64,000 bases of DNA from Anaerolineae bacterium (GTDB lineage Bacteria; Chloroflexota; Anaerolineae; Aggregatilineales; UBA3940). The stretch is taken from contig JAFGOY010000013.1 of NCBI GenBank assembly GCA_016926255.1, forward strand, positions 96,516-160,515. The letters run 5' to 3'. Positions 56,504-64,000 of the stretch are shown here, in pieces. Each line of letters starts with the position of its first letter. Position 1 is the first letter of the stretch. The notes below the pieces were generated by a model. That model was not told the DNA's origin. It did not search any database and saw only the letters and a program-made list of their open reading frames with translations. The translations under genes and the position numbers were made by a program.

Positions 56504-57622
56504 TCACCCAATCTTCTTTTCGAACAAAGTCACGGCCACCCAGGTTCCAATCACACCGGTTGCCAGCAGTGCAACGTAATTAAACCAGATATCAGACAAT
56601 GCAAGGTCTTTGAGCACAATCGCGCGGGAAATAGAAATATAATGTGTGGTCGGAAGGAGCTGGGAAAAGAACCAGGAGCCAATCGCAGAAGGATCGACCG
56701 GGTCGGAGAGGCCGCTCAACATAAAGCCCGGCATAAACAATACCAGCAGAATGATCACCATAGCGGTCTGCTGTGAGCGGGCGAAATGGGCAACGATCAG
56801 GCTGAAGGCCATAACGGCCAGCAGGTAGGCGGCGGTCGCCAGTATCCACAGGCCGAGGCTGCCCCGGAATGGCACATGAAACCAGAATCTTGAAACGGCC
56901 AGCGCGAACAGGGCGCTGACAATTCCCATCGTCACATAGACGAAGACCTTACCCCACAGTACATCAGAGCCAAGTACCGGCGTGGTCACCAGCGTTTCCA
57001 TCGTGCCGGTTTCTTTTTCACGGGTGACGCCAAGCGCCACCGCCATCCCAGGCAGGATGAGAACGAGCGCCATCAGGCCCGGCACCATGCTGTCTTGCGA
57101 GGTCAGGTTCTCATTGAACCAGTAACGCGTTCGCACATCGATCGGGGAAGCGTCACCGAATCCCATCTGCTCGACGAACAAATTGGTTCGCGTCTCGATG
57201 GCCCCCATCACCTGGCGCGCCGCCGATGCGTCGACGCCGTCGACGATGCTGTGAACGGGCGCAAGGCTGCCGCTCGTCAGTGATTCGCCAAAACCGGGGG
57301 GAATGATTAGCGCAGCGTCGACCCGCCCATTTTCCAACAGATCGGTGGCATCGTCATAGCTGCGCGGTGACGCGACAACGTGAACGTAGCCATCGCTCGT
57401 CAGCAGGCGGACATACTCGGCGGATGTTGGCGTCTGATCCATATCGACAACCGCGATATTGCTATCACCGACATCAAAGGTAAAGATGTACGAGAGCAGG
57501 GTAAGCAGCAGCGCCGGGGCGATCAACACCAGAAACAGCGCACCGGGGTCCATGAAAATATGGACGTATTCTTTTTTAGCAATTGACCAGGTGCGCCAGA
57601 TGGCGCGCCATAACCATTTCAT
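56504..57622 (-). CDS. ABC-2 type transporter permease
   Basis: The 372-aa protein shares its design with the downstream permease: one N-terminal helix (LFLVLIAPALLLTLLSYIF), an extracytoplasmic domain, then five helices with TREKETGTMETLVTTPVLGSDVLWGKVFVY. The two probably form a heterodimeric exporter for drugs, lipids or a wall precursor. An ECF sigma gene starts 195 bp away in the opposite direction. Confidence 0.9.
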   Translation of the reverse strand: MKWLWRAIWRTWSIAKKEYVHIFMDPGALFLVLIAPALLLTLLSYIFTFDVGDSNIAVVDMDQTPTSAEYVRLLTSDGYVHVVASPRSYDDATDLLENGRVDAALIIPPGFGESLTSGSLAPVHSIVDGVDASAARQVMGAIETRTNLFVEQMGFGDASPIDVRTRYWFNENLTSQDSMVPGLMALVLILPGMAVALGVTREKETGTMETLVTTPVLGSDVLWGKVFVYVTMGIVSALFALAVSRFWFHVPFRGSLGLWILATAAYLLAVMAFSLIVAHFARSQQTAMVIILLVLFMPGFMLSGLSDPVDPSAIGSWFFSQLLPTTHYISISRAIVLKDLALSDIWFNYVALLATGVIGTWVAVTLFEKKIG

Positions 57623-57754
57623 TATTCTGGCCGTCCAGTAACAAAGTCTACTTTGAATCTATCGTTATTCTGCGGCCCCGTCTATAGCAACAGGGTTGGA
57701 TCGAAGGGTTTTTATCTGTTTTGTAACATACAATTCCCCTACGGGACGGGGCTT

Positions 57755-57784
57755 TTCACAAAAACGTAGAAGTGTCGTTATAGT
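57755..57784 (+). promoter_or_regulatory. sigma70-type promoter of the ECF sigma gene
   Basis: TTCACA (57755-57760), 18-bp spacer, TATAGT (57779-57784); both boxes match 5 of 6 consensus bases. The start codon lies 33 bp downstream. Confidence 0.5.
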
Positions 57785-57817
57785 AGGTAGAGACAGGTTA
57801 TCGTAAAGGCCAGCGGC

Positions 57818-58333
57818 ATGCTCCGATTCGAAACACTCATCGACCGGTATCACGACGAGATATACCTGTACATCTGGCGGATGCTGTCGGGCAGCAGGCA
57901 GATCGATGCCAGCCAGGAGGCTCAAGACCTGACTCAGGAGGTCTTCATCCGCGCTTATAGAGCGTTTGGACGCCTGCGAGCGGACAGCAATCACCGGGCG
58001 TGGCTTTACCGGATCGCGAGGAACTGCGTCTACAGCGCATCGAAATGGAACAGCCGACACCCAACCGCCGACCTCGGTGACGAACAGTCGCCGGGCGATC
58101 ACGGTCGGGAAGTCGAGCAGGGTTTGATAGACGGCGAGCTGGTGGAAACGGTCGGGGAGATGATCAACCACCTGCCCCCGCAGCAGTACAGCGCGCTGGT
58201 GATGCGCTATCTCCAGGAGCTTGACTACGAAACTATTGGCGAGATACTGTCGTGTTCGCCGGAGAGCGCGCGGGCCAACGTCTACCAGGCATTAAGACGT
58301 TTACGGTTGATACTGGTTGAAGAAGATGACTGA
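57818..58333 (+). CDS. ECF-type RNA polymerase sigma factor
   Basis: The 171-aa protein has region 2 (RYHDEIYLYIWRML ... QDLTQEVFIRAYRAF ... HRAWLYRIARNCVYS) and region 4 (LPPQQYSALVMRYLQELDYETIGEIL, then PESARANVYQALRRLR). It directs RNA polymerase to a stress- or envelope-related regulon. No anti-sigma gene follows, so its control is not visible here. It diverges from the ABC-2 permease operon. Confidence 0.92.
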   Translation: MLRFETLIDRYHDEIYLYIWRMLSGSRQIDASQEAQDLTQEVFIRAYRAFGRLRADSNHRAWLYRIARNCVYSASKWNSRHPTADLGDEQSPGDHGREVEQGLIDGELVETVGEMINHLPPQQYSALVMRYLQELDYETIGEILSCSPESARANVYQALRRLRLILVEEDD

Positions 58334-58457
58334 CCACTCAGTCTATTATTTAGCCCTCATCCCCCGCCCCTTCTCCCTCAGGTAGAAGAGGAGCCACACC
58401 GGTCGACTTTTCAAAGAGCCATATTGATGGTATAGCGCAGCAACAAAGGTGAATCCA

Positions 58458-59078
58458 ATGATGACTGATCGAACGGAAACGGAAATCAGAAAAACACTTG
58501 AGCAGGCTGTCGGCGGCCCAAACACGGGACACATCGAGGAATCGCGGCGGCGGGTCGACGAGTGGTTCGAGAGCAGCGCGCCCCGGATCGCCTGGGATAT
58601 GTTCGACTCGCCGCTGGGGGCGTTCTACGTCGCGGCGACCGAGCAGGGGGTGTGCAGCATCGTCTTTGGCAAACCGCAGGCCGATTTCTTCGCCACGCTC
58701 GACCCGCTCGCCCGCCTCGAACGCGATTCGGCTGCACTGGCGGGGATCATCGGGCAGATACGCGCCTATTTCGGCCAGCCGCACACGCAGTTCGATATGC
58801 CGGTCGATTTGAGCGGCGTCTCGCCCTTCCACCGGGCGGCGCTCGAAACCGTGCGCGGAATTCCGGCGGGTTCGGTAATGACCTACAAACAGGTCGCCGA
58901 GGAGCTGGGCAGGCCGAAGTCGAGCCGGGCAGTCGGGCAGGCGATGGCCCATAACCCGGTGCCGCTGGTGATCCCCTGTCACCGGGTGGTAGGAAGCAGC
59001 GGCAAACTGACCGGCTACGGGGGCGGCGGCGGTATCCCAACCAAACGGCGGCTGCTGCAAATGGAGGGGGCGATTTGA
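58458..59078 (+). CDS. ogt: methylated-DNA--protein-cysteine S-methyltransferase
   Basis: The 206-aa protein carries the acceptor Cys174 in VIPCHRVVGSSGKLTGYGGG, with SPFHRAALETVRGIPAGSVMTYKQVAEELGRPKSSRAVGQAMAHNPVPL before it (DNA-binding helix-turn-helix and Arg finger). It removes O6-alkyl groups from guanine in a one-turnover reaction. About 35 N-terminal residues precede the core and are not recognised. ATG 58458 has AAAGGTGA 6 bp upstream. Confidence 0.95.
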   Translation: MMTDRTETEIRKTLEQAVGGPNTGHIEESRRRVDEWFESSAPRIAWDMFDSPLGAFYVAATEQGVCSIVFGKPQADFFATLDPLARLERDSAALAGIIGQIRAYFGQPHTQFDMPVDLSGVSPFHRAALETVRGIPAGSVMTYKQVAEELGRPKSSRAVGQAMAHNPVPLVIPCHRVVGSSGKLTGYGGGGGIPTKRRLLQMEGAI

Positions 59079-59140
59079 TCCGGCATATGTCGAGTCAGTC
59101 TCCAGGGATTATAATGAGGGCCACAGAATAAGGAGCTGGC

Positions 59141-60169
59141 ATGAAATTCACCATCATCGAGCCGGAACCTGCCGAATGGGATCGATTCGTCGAGAAACAG
59201 GGCGGGCACATCCTCCAGACTTCCAACTGGGGACGGCTGAAAACCGATTTCGGCTGGCAGGCCGAGCGGATCGCGCTGCGCAGCGATACCGGGATCGTCG
59301 CCGGGGCGCTGGTGCTCTACCGGCGTCTCCCTTTCGGGCCGGGCACATTGGCCTACGTACCGCGCGGCCCGGTCGTCGATTGGGCAGACACGCAGACGGT
59401 CGAGGCGCTGCTATCGGCGATTGACGAGGCCGCGCACCGCCGCAGGGCGATCCTGCTCAAGCTCGAACCCGATCTCCCCGATACACCCGCCAACCGGGAT
59501 ACACTCGCCGGGCTGGGGTTCCACGAATCGGTGCAGACGGTTCAGCCGCCGCGCACGATCCTGATCGATATTTCGGGCAGCGAAGACGACATCCTGGCCC
59601 GGATGAACCAGGGCACGCGGCGAAAAATCCGCACAGCGGCGAAAAAGGACGTGGTGGTCGAGCAAAACGGCGAGGCGGGGATCGATGCGTTCAACGCGCT
59701 GATGGCGGTCACCGGGGAGCGCAACGAGTTCGGCGTTCACAGCGATGCGTATTACCGGCGGGTGGCCGATCTATTCATCCCGCAAAATGCAACGCTGCTG
59801 CTCGCCCGCTATGGCGATCAAACACTCGCTGGGCTGGTCGCCTTTGCCTCTGGCGATATCGCATGGTACTTCTATGGAGCATCGTCAAACGTAGAACGGA
59901 ATCGAATGCCCGCCTACGCGCTCCAATGGGAAGCGATCTGCTGGGCGCGTGAACGCGGCTGCACAGTCTATGATATGTGGGGTGTGCCCGATGCAGATGT
60001 CGAGACACTCGAAGACGAGTTCCAGGACCGGCAGGATGGCCTGTGGGGAGTCTACGGGTTCAAGCGCGGGTTCGGCGGCGAAGTCGTGCGGGCGGTCGGG
60101 GCATGGGATCGGGTCTACAGGCCGCTGCTTTACAATCTCTACACGCTTGCGATCAGACTGCGCAGGTAA
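59141..60169 (+). CDS. FemAB-family peptidyltransferase, copy 1
   Basis: The 342-aa protein is two GNAT-like halves as in FemX/FemAB: ILQTSNWGRLKTDFGW and LAYVPRGPVVDW in the first half, MNQGTRRKIRTAAKKDVVVEQ and WYFYGASSNVERNRMPAYALQWEAICWARERG in the second. Such enzymes use aminoacyl-tRNA to add amino acids to lipid-linked peptidoglycan precursors. It is a paralogue of the gene at 60800-61906. AAGGAGCTGGC precedes the ATG. Confidence 0.92.
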   Translation: MKFTIIEPEPAEWDRFVEKQGGHILQTSNWGRLKTDFGWQAERIALRSDTGIVAGALVLYRRLPFGPGTLAYVPRGPVVDWADTQTVEALLSAIDEAAHRRRAILLKLEPDLPDTPANRDTLAGLGFHESVQTVQPPRTILIDISGSEDDILARMNQGTRRKIRTAAKKDVVVEQNGEAGIDAFNALMAVTGERNEFGVHSDAYYRRVADLFIPQNATLLLARYGDQTLAGLVAFASGDIAWYFYGASSNVERNRMPAYALQWEAICWARERGCTVYDMWGVPDADVETLEDEFQDRQDGLWGVYGFKRGFGGEVVRAVGAWDRVYRPLLYNLYTLAIRLRR

Positions 60170-60174
60170 AGATC

Positions 60175-60207
60175 ACCGCAGAGGACACAGAGAACGCAAA
60201 GGAAAGG
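60175..60207 (+). repeat. family A repeat, short form lacking the hairpin
   Basis: ACCGCAGAGGACACAGAGAA then CGCAAAGGAAAGG. It shares both ends of the family A repeats at 18263-18342 and 62820-62897 but misses their middle. It lies directly before a start codon and provides the purine-rich ribosome-binding stretch. Confidence 0.5.
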
Positions 60208-60219
60208 ATTGAATGTCGC

Positions 60220-60717
60220 ATGGCAGAACACGTGACCAAAGCTCAGCTTATCGAGGCCATCCAGGGAGGGCGGCTGGATTTTGATCGCCTGTTGAACCGG
60301 TTCGAGAAAGACGAGATGCCGGAAGCCGTCCTTGCCAACGGCTGGACGGTGGCCGACGTGATCGCCCACATCGTCGTGTGGGATCAACGGCTGCTGGGAT
60401 GGCTGGCCGCAACCGCCCATGGCGACAGCCCCACGCTGCCCGCGCCGGGTTATTCCTGGGGCGACATCGATCAATTGAACGAGGAAAGCCGGATCGCACA
60501 GCGGGGGCGGCCCATCAACGACCTGCTGGCCGATTACAACGCCTCGCTGAAGCTGATCTTCCACGCGCTGGAACAGTTCGACGACGAGATGCTCAATGCG
60601 CAGTATTTCCCGTCCGAAAACCTCCCGCTGTGGAAGTTCTTCGCGGCCAATACCTACGATCACTACGCCGAACACAGCGATGACATCGCTGCCTGGCTCG
60701 AAGCGCACAATCGCTGA
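60220..60717 (+). CDS. DinB-like four-helix protein (ClbS/DfsB or DUF1706 type)
   Basis: The 165-aa all-helical protein has LIEAIQGGRLDFDRLLNRF, then NGWTVADVIAHIVVWDQRLLGWL with the usual metal-ligand-type His, and the C-terminal FAANTYDHYAEHSDDIAAWL. This fits the DinB/ClbS superfamily, which includes thiol transferases and toxin-resistance proteins. It sits between the two FemAB paralogues. The substrate is unknown. Confidence 0.8.
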   Translation: MAEHVTKAQLIEAIQGGRLDFDRLLNRFEKDEMPEAVLANGWTVADVIAHIVVWDQRLLGWLAATAHGDSPTLPAPGYSWGDIDQLNEESRIAQRGRPINDLLADYNASLKLIFHALEQFDDEMLNAQYFPSENLPLWKFFAANTYDHYAEHSDDIAAWLEAHNR

Positions 60718-60799
60718 ACCATACGAAGGGCCTGCTGTAAACCGATGACAGGTGATCACCGACAGCCATTCAGCTATAAGATCGGTTAAACTACACATC

Positions 60800-61906
60800 A
60801 TGCAAATACACTCATTGACTATCAACAACCGTGAAAAATGGAACGCAACCCTGGCCCTGATGCCCTTTGCCCACGTGCTGCAAACCTGGGAATGGGGCGA
60901 GTTCAAAACCTCGACCACCGGCTGGCAGCCGCACCGGATCGCCTTCATGGACGGAGAAACGGTCGTGGCGATGGCGCAGGTGCTCACCCGGCGAGAAGGC
61001 CCGTTCCAGGTGATGTATGTTCCCAAAGGCCCGGCGCTCGATTACACCAACGAACCGCTGCGAAAAGCGGTGATCGACGCACTGAAATCATATGCCAGAC
61101 AGCACGGAGCGATCTTCATCAAGATCGACCCCGACGTGGTGATCGGTGCCGGTGTGCCGGGTGAACCCGACGCCTGCGAGGACGACCTCGGAAAACAGAT
61201 CGCCGCCGAATGGCGGGCCGCCGGGCTGCGATTTTCCCGCGAGCAGGTGCAGTTCCGGAACTCGGTGATCGTCGATCTGCGTCGCAGTGAAGACGATCTA
61301 CTGGCGGCGATGAAACAAAAGACGCGCTACAACGTCAGGCTGTCGCCGCGCAGGGATGTCACCGTGCGATTTGGCAGCGCCGACGATCTCGACCTGCTCT
61401 ATGATCTCTACGCCGAAACCGCCCTCCGCGATGGGTTCGTCATCAGGCCGCTGGACTATTACCGGCAGGCGTGGGGCGCTTTCATGCAGGCAGGGCTGGC
61501 CCAGCCGATCATCGCCGAGTATAAAGGCGACCCCATCGCCCATGTGATCGTCTTCGGGTTTGGCAAACGAGCCTGGTATTTCTACGGCGCAAGCTCGGAC
61601 GAACACCGCAACCGGATGCCGACTTATCTCTTGCAGTGGGAGGCGATCCGCTGGGCTAAAGCACAGAAGATGGTGTTATACGATTTCTGGGGCGCGCCAA
61701 ACGATTTCGACGACGAAGACGACCCGCTGGCCGGGGTATTCCACTTCAAGGATGGATTCGGTGGGACGGTCGTGAGGCGGATCGGGGCCTGGGATTACCC
61801 GGCCAACCGCCTGCTGTATGCCGGTTACACGACCGCGATGCCGGTCATACTGAGCGTGATGCGCCGGATCGGGCGGCGCAGGCTTCAAATTGACAGTGGA
61901 GAGTAA
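60800..61906 (+). CDS. FemAB-family peptidyltransferase, copy 2
   Basis: The 368-aa paralogue of the gene at 59141 has VLQTWEWGEFKTSTTGW, MYVPKGPALDY, MKQKTRYNVRLSPRRDVTVR, WYFYGASSDEHRNRMPTYLLQWEAIRWA and FKDGFGGTVVRRIGAWD. Two FemAB enzymes would allow sequential addition of amino acids in the interpeptide bridge. ATG 60800 fits the family N-terminus. Only 3 bp separate it from the YjbQ gene. Confidence 0.92.
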   Translation: MQIHSLTINNREKWNATLALMPFAHVLQTWEWGEFKTSTTGWQPHRIAFMDGETVVAMAQVLTRREGPFQVMYVPKGPALDYTNEPLRKAVIDALKSYARQHGAIFIKIDPDVVIGAGVPGEPDACEDDLGKQIAAEWRAAGLRFSREQVQFRNSVIVDLRRSEDDLLAAMKQKTRYNVRLSPRRDVTVRFGSADDLDLLYDLYAETALRDGFVIRPLDYYRQAWGAFMQAGLAQPIIAEYKGDPIAHVIVFGFGKRAWYFYGASSDEHRNRMPTYLLQWEAIRWAKAQKMVLYDFWGAPNDFDDEDDPLAGVFHFKDGFGGTVVRRIGAWDYPANRLLYAGYTTAMPVILSVMRRIGRRRLQIDSGE

Positions 61907-61909
61907 GGC

Positions 61910-62302
61910 ATGCACCAGCTCGCAATCCGAACACAAAACAGCAAACAGGTGATCGACATCACCAGGGACGTTCAGGAGATCATCGGCAAAGAGGGAATGA
62001 CCGACGGCCTGTGCAACGTCTTCGTGACTCACACCACGGCGGCGATCACCACCGCCGACCTCGATCCCGGCACCGATCTGGATATGCTGGATGCCTTCTA
62101 CAAGATGGTGCCCAACCTTAACTACCGGCACCCGCACAACCCGGCCCATACGCCCGATCACATCCTGGCGACACTGGTCGGACCGTCGGTGACCGTTCCC
62201 ATCAACCGGGGCCAGCTCGTGCTGGGCACCTGGCAGCGGATCGTGCTGTTCGAGTTCGACGGGCCGCGCAGCCGCACCATCTGCGTATCGCTGGTGGGGT
62301 AG
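61910..62302 (+). CDS. YjbQ-family (UPF0047) secondary thiamine-phosphate synthase-like protein
   Basis: The 130-aa single-domain protein has LCNVFVTHTTAAITTADLDPGTDLDM, HILATLVGPSVTVPINRGQLVLGTWQRIVLFEFDGPRSR. This is the UPF0047/YjbQ family, which shows weak thiamine-phosphate synthase activity in E. coli but whose real role is open. It overlaps the end of the FemAB operon within 3 bp and precedes a GNAT gene by 6 bp. Confidence 0.92.
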   Translation: MHQLAIRTQNSKQVIDITRDVQEIIGKEGMTDGLCNVFVTHTTAAITTADLDPGTDLDMLDAFYKMVPNLNYRHPHNPAHTPDHILATLVGPSVTVPINRGQLVLGTWQRIVLFEFDGPRSRTICVSLVG

Positions 62303-62308
62303 ACGATA

Positions 62309-62821
62309 ATGGAGATCATCACACCACGTCTCCAATTGATCCCACTGACGATGGAACAGCTCGCCCGCCTGATCGAGGATACAGACAGGCTCGAAGAAGA
62401 ACTCGACCTTTCCATCGCCCGCGAAATGCTTGCCGATCCCGTGCCGAGGGCAGTCAGGATCAAGCTGGGGAAGATGCAGCAGGTCGAGCCGGAGGATCAT
62501 CACTGGCTGACCTACTGGCTGATCGTCATCAAAGAGGAGAGGATCGGCGCAGGGCTGGCCGGGTACAAGAGCCTTCCCAACGACAAGGGCCACGTGGAGA
62601 TCGGCTACGGGATCGACCCGGTCTTCCAGAACAGCGGCTATATGACCGAAGCGGTGCAGGCGCTGATCGACTGGGCATTCGAACAGCCGGAATGCCGTGC
62701 CGTCACCGCGACGACGGTCACCAACCCGGCCTCGAACCGGCTGCTCGAAAAGGTCGGGATGCGGGTCGTCGTCGACGAATGCGGGGCGGTGGACTGGATC
62801 ATCGAGCGGGGGAAGGACTAA
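62309..62821 (+). CDS. GNAT N-acetyltransferase (RimJ/RimL-like)
   Basis: The 170-aa protein has TPRLQLIPLTMEQLARLIED at the start, GHVEIGYGIDPVFQNSGYMTEAVQALIDWAF as motif A and TNPASNRLLEKVGMRVV as motif B. This layout is shared by enzymes that acetylate ribosomal protein N-termini or small amines. It follows yjbQ by 6 bp in the FemAB-yjbQ run. The next gene is separated by a family A repeat. Confidence 0.88.
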   Translation: MEIITPRLQLIPLTMEQLARLIEDTDRLEEELDLSIAREMLADPVPRAVRIKLGKMQQVEPEDHHWLTYWLIVIKEERIGAGLAGYKSLPNDKGHVEIGYGIDPVFQNSGYMTEAVQALIDWAFEQPECRAVTATTVTNPASNRLLEKVGMRVVVDECGAVDWIIERGKD

Positions 62822-62897
62822 CCGCAGAGGGCGGCGACCTGCCGGTCGCTCAGGAGTTTCGCCCCCGGCGAAACATCCACGCAAGGAAAAGAAAAGG
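62820..62897 (+). repeat. intergenic repeat, family A, copy 2
   Basis: AACCGCAGAGGGCGGCG, hairpin GTTTCGCC-CC-GGCGAAAC, tail CCACGCAAGGAAAAG. It is nearly identical to 18263-18342 apart from scattered changes. The tail AAAAGGAAG ends 8 bp before the next start codon and probably serves as its Shine-Dalgarno. Confidence 0.8.
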
Positions 62898-62907
62898 AAG
62901 AAAAGCA

Positions 62908-63936
62908 ATGAACAATCGTCAGGCGTTTCCGGTCGATGATTTGCCGAGAGTGCCGATTGCCCATCTCCCTACCCCGATCGATCACCTGCCCAATCTGAGC
63001 AGGTACCTGGGCGGGCCGGAGATTTTCGTCAAGCGGGACGACCAGACCGGGTTGGCGACCGGCGGCAACAAGGCCCGCAAACTCGAATTCCTGATCGCGG
63101 AGGCGCTCGAAGCCAGCGCCGACTGCGTGATCACCGCCGGGTCGACCCAATCGAACCACGCGCGGCAAACTGCCGCCGCTGCCCGCCGCGCGGGACTCGA
63201 ACCCCACCTCGTGCTGTACGCAGCGGGCGGAAATCCGCCCGAAACGTCGACGGGCAACGTGCTGATTGACCGGCTGCTTGGCGCGATAATCCACTGGACC
63301 GCCGAAAAAGCACCCTATACCGGTGCAATTAAACGTGTCGAACACGTATTGAAGGCCAATGAGCAGCGGCCTTTCGTCATTCCCTACGGCGGATCAAACG
63401 CGACCGGCATCATGGGCTACGCTGCCGCAATGCGGGAAGTCGGCGAGCAGATCGAGGAGATCGGCACATTCGACGCGCAGGTGTTTGCCACGTCGTCGGG
63501 GGGAATGCAGGCCGGGATGATCCTCGGCGCATACCTGACCGGCAGCCTATTCGACACGCGGTTGCTGGGGATCAGCGTCGACGAGCAGGCCGAAACCCTC
63601 GCACAGCGGGTCGCCAACCTGGTTAACGACGGGGCGCGGCTGCTCGGCCTCGACTGGCGGATCAACGACGACGTCCCCGACATCAACGATGATTATCTGG
63701 GCAGCGGCTACGCTGTTATCGGTGATCTGGAACGCGAGGCGATCCGGCTGCTGGCCGAAAAAGAAGGGCTGCTCGTCGACCCGGTTTACACGGGCCGCGC
63801 CCTCGGCGGACTGATCGATTTGATCCGCAGGGGGGAGTTCACAAAAGGCCAGCGCGTGCTGTTCTGGCATACCGGCGGGACGGCGGCGCTGTTCGCGTTT
63901 GCCGATAATCTATTGAAGTCAAGACCACCCGCATAG
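62908..63936 (+). CDS. D-cysteine desulfhydrase / ACC deaminase family PLP enzyme
   Basis: The 342-aa fold type II PLP enzyme has LPTPIDHLPNLSRYLGGPEIFVKRDDQTG, the Schiff-base Lys55 in GGNKARKLEFL, GSTQSNHARQTAAAARRAGL and the C-terminal GRALGGLIDLIRRGEF ... VLFWHTGGTAALF. Family members act on D-cysteine, 1-aminocyclopropane-1-carboxylate or L-cysteate. The last residues (SRPPA) and the stop are encoded by the first hairpin of the structure that follows. Confidence 0.9.
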   Translation: MNNRQAFPVDDLPRVPIAHLPTPIDHLPNLSRYLGGPEIFVKRDDQTGLATGGNKARKLEFLIAEALEASADCVITAGSTQSNHARQTAAAARRAGLEPHLVLYAAGGNPPETSTGNVLIDRLLGAIIHWTAEKAPYTGAIKRVEHVLKANEQRPFVIPYGGSNATGIMGYAAAMREVGEQIEEIGTFDAQVFATSSGGMQAGMILGAYLTGSLFDTRLLGISVDEQAETLAQRVANLVNDGARLLGLDWRINDDVPDINDDYLGSGYAVIGDLEREAIRLLAEKEGLLVDPVYTGRALGGLIDLIRRGEFTKGQRVLFWHTGGTAALFAFADNLLKSRPPA

Positions 63937-64000
63937 CGGGTGGCTTGCTCTAGCCCTATAAGGGCTTGTTACTAGCAGCGCCTCAAGACGCTGCTTTCAC
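63925..64000. mobile_element. three consecutive hairpins, possible end of an IS200/IS605- or REP-type element
   Basis: CCACCCGC-ATA-GCGGGTGG (63925-63943), AGCCCT-ATA-AGGGCT (63952-63966) and AGCAGCG-cctcaaga-CGCTGCT (63974-63995). Serial subterminal hairpins are the recognition structures of the Y1 transposases (IS200/IS605, REP-associated). No transposase is visible before the window ends, so identity is unproven; the first hairpin could also act as a terminator. Confidence 0.4.

Noticed and set aside
58351..58395. C-rich stretch resembling family C repeats after the ECF sigma gene
   Set aside because: It has the same base skew (CCCCCGCCCCTTCTCCCTC) but only a poor matching arm, so it was not listed as a repeat.
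1..64000. CRISPR arrays, phage or integrative element genes, toxin-antitoxin or restriction systems
   Set aside because: I saw no direct-repeat/spacer pattern, no integrase, terminase or capsid gene and no recognised defence enzymes; the window reads as core chromosome with small palindromic repeats.

Overview
The window looks like a contiguous piece of a bacterial chromosome with moderately high G+C, most likely from the phylum Chloroflexota (Anaerolineae-like). This placement is an inference from gene content and style: complex I genes with two NuoM copies, proline/threonine-rich secreted proteins with SH3b, LysM and CAP domains, a DHH-CBS-nucleotidyltransferase fusion, an archaeal/eukaryal-type prolyl-tRNA synthetase, and many small palindromic intergenic repeats. 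MurE, two FemAB-type ligases and a sortase, with no outer-membrane biogenesis genes in view, fit a monoderm-like peptidoglycan envelope. I see no rRNA, tRNA, CRISPR array, prophage, integrase or transposase gene.

Layout, left to right. 1-737: edge of a minus-strand membrane protein with a PDZ domain. 957-2183: membrane-anchored CARDB protein. 2196-7472: heat-shock block (promoter, perfect CIRCE operator, hrcA, grpE, dnaK, strong terminator, dnaJ). 7507-14971: mostly single plus-strand genes (LOG-family hydrolase, thioredoxin, a tandem pair of GIDE-like membrane proteins, TrmO, an SH3b/glycoside hydrolase, a GH13 enzyme, an adenosine-specific kinase family protein). 15060-18680: minus-strand thioredoxin-fold protein, A/CCA-adding enzyme fusion and PspC protein. 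18855-22652: CAP/LysM protein, a large coiled-coil/zinc-ribbon protein and an FHA protein. 22714-28175: minus-strand DUF1028 protein, PEBP lipoprotein, helical-repeat protein, methyltransferase and proS. 28448-36272: rpsO and pnp, sortase, AI-2E-type permease, GNAT, small acidic protein, malic enzyme. 36424-41153: polyprenyl-phosphate sugar transferase, GT2 glycosyltransferase, small proteins and murE.

The most notable region is 41421-53999. It encodes, all on the minus strand, the membrane sectors of two large bioenergetic complexes: complex I subunits A, H, J, K, L, M, M and N, followed by F-ATPase AtpI-like, a, c and b subunits. None of the soluble partners (NuoB-G/I or F1 alpha-epsilon) lies in the window. 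Two NuoM copies with a long NuoL fit a '2M' type complex I. The b subunit ends in what reads as the C-terminal domain of the delta subunit. Subunit a carries an acidic, Cys/His-containing insertion.

54091-64000: beta-propeller lipoprotein, two ABC-2 permeases without an ATPase gene, a divergent ECF sigma factor, an O6-alkylguanine-DNA alkyltransferase, two FemAB paralogues flanking a DinB-like protein, a YjbQ protein, a GNAT and a D-cysteine desulfhydrase/ACC deaminase-type enzyme. The window closes in a run of three hairpins that may be the end of a mobile element.

At least three families of short intergenic repeats are present. One pair (18263-18342 and 62820-62897) is nearly identical over about 80 bp.
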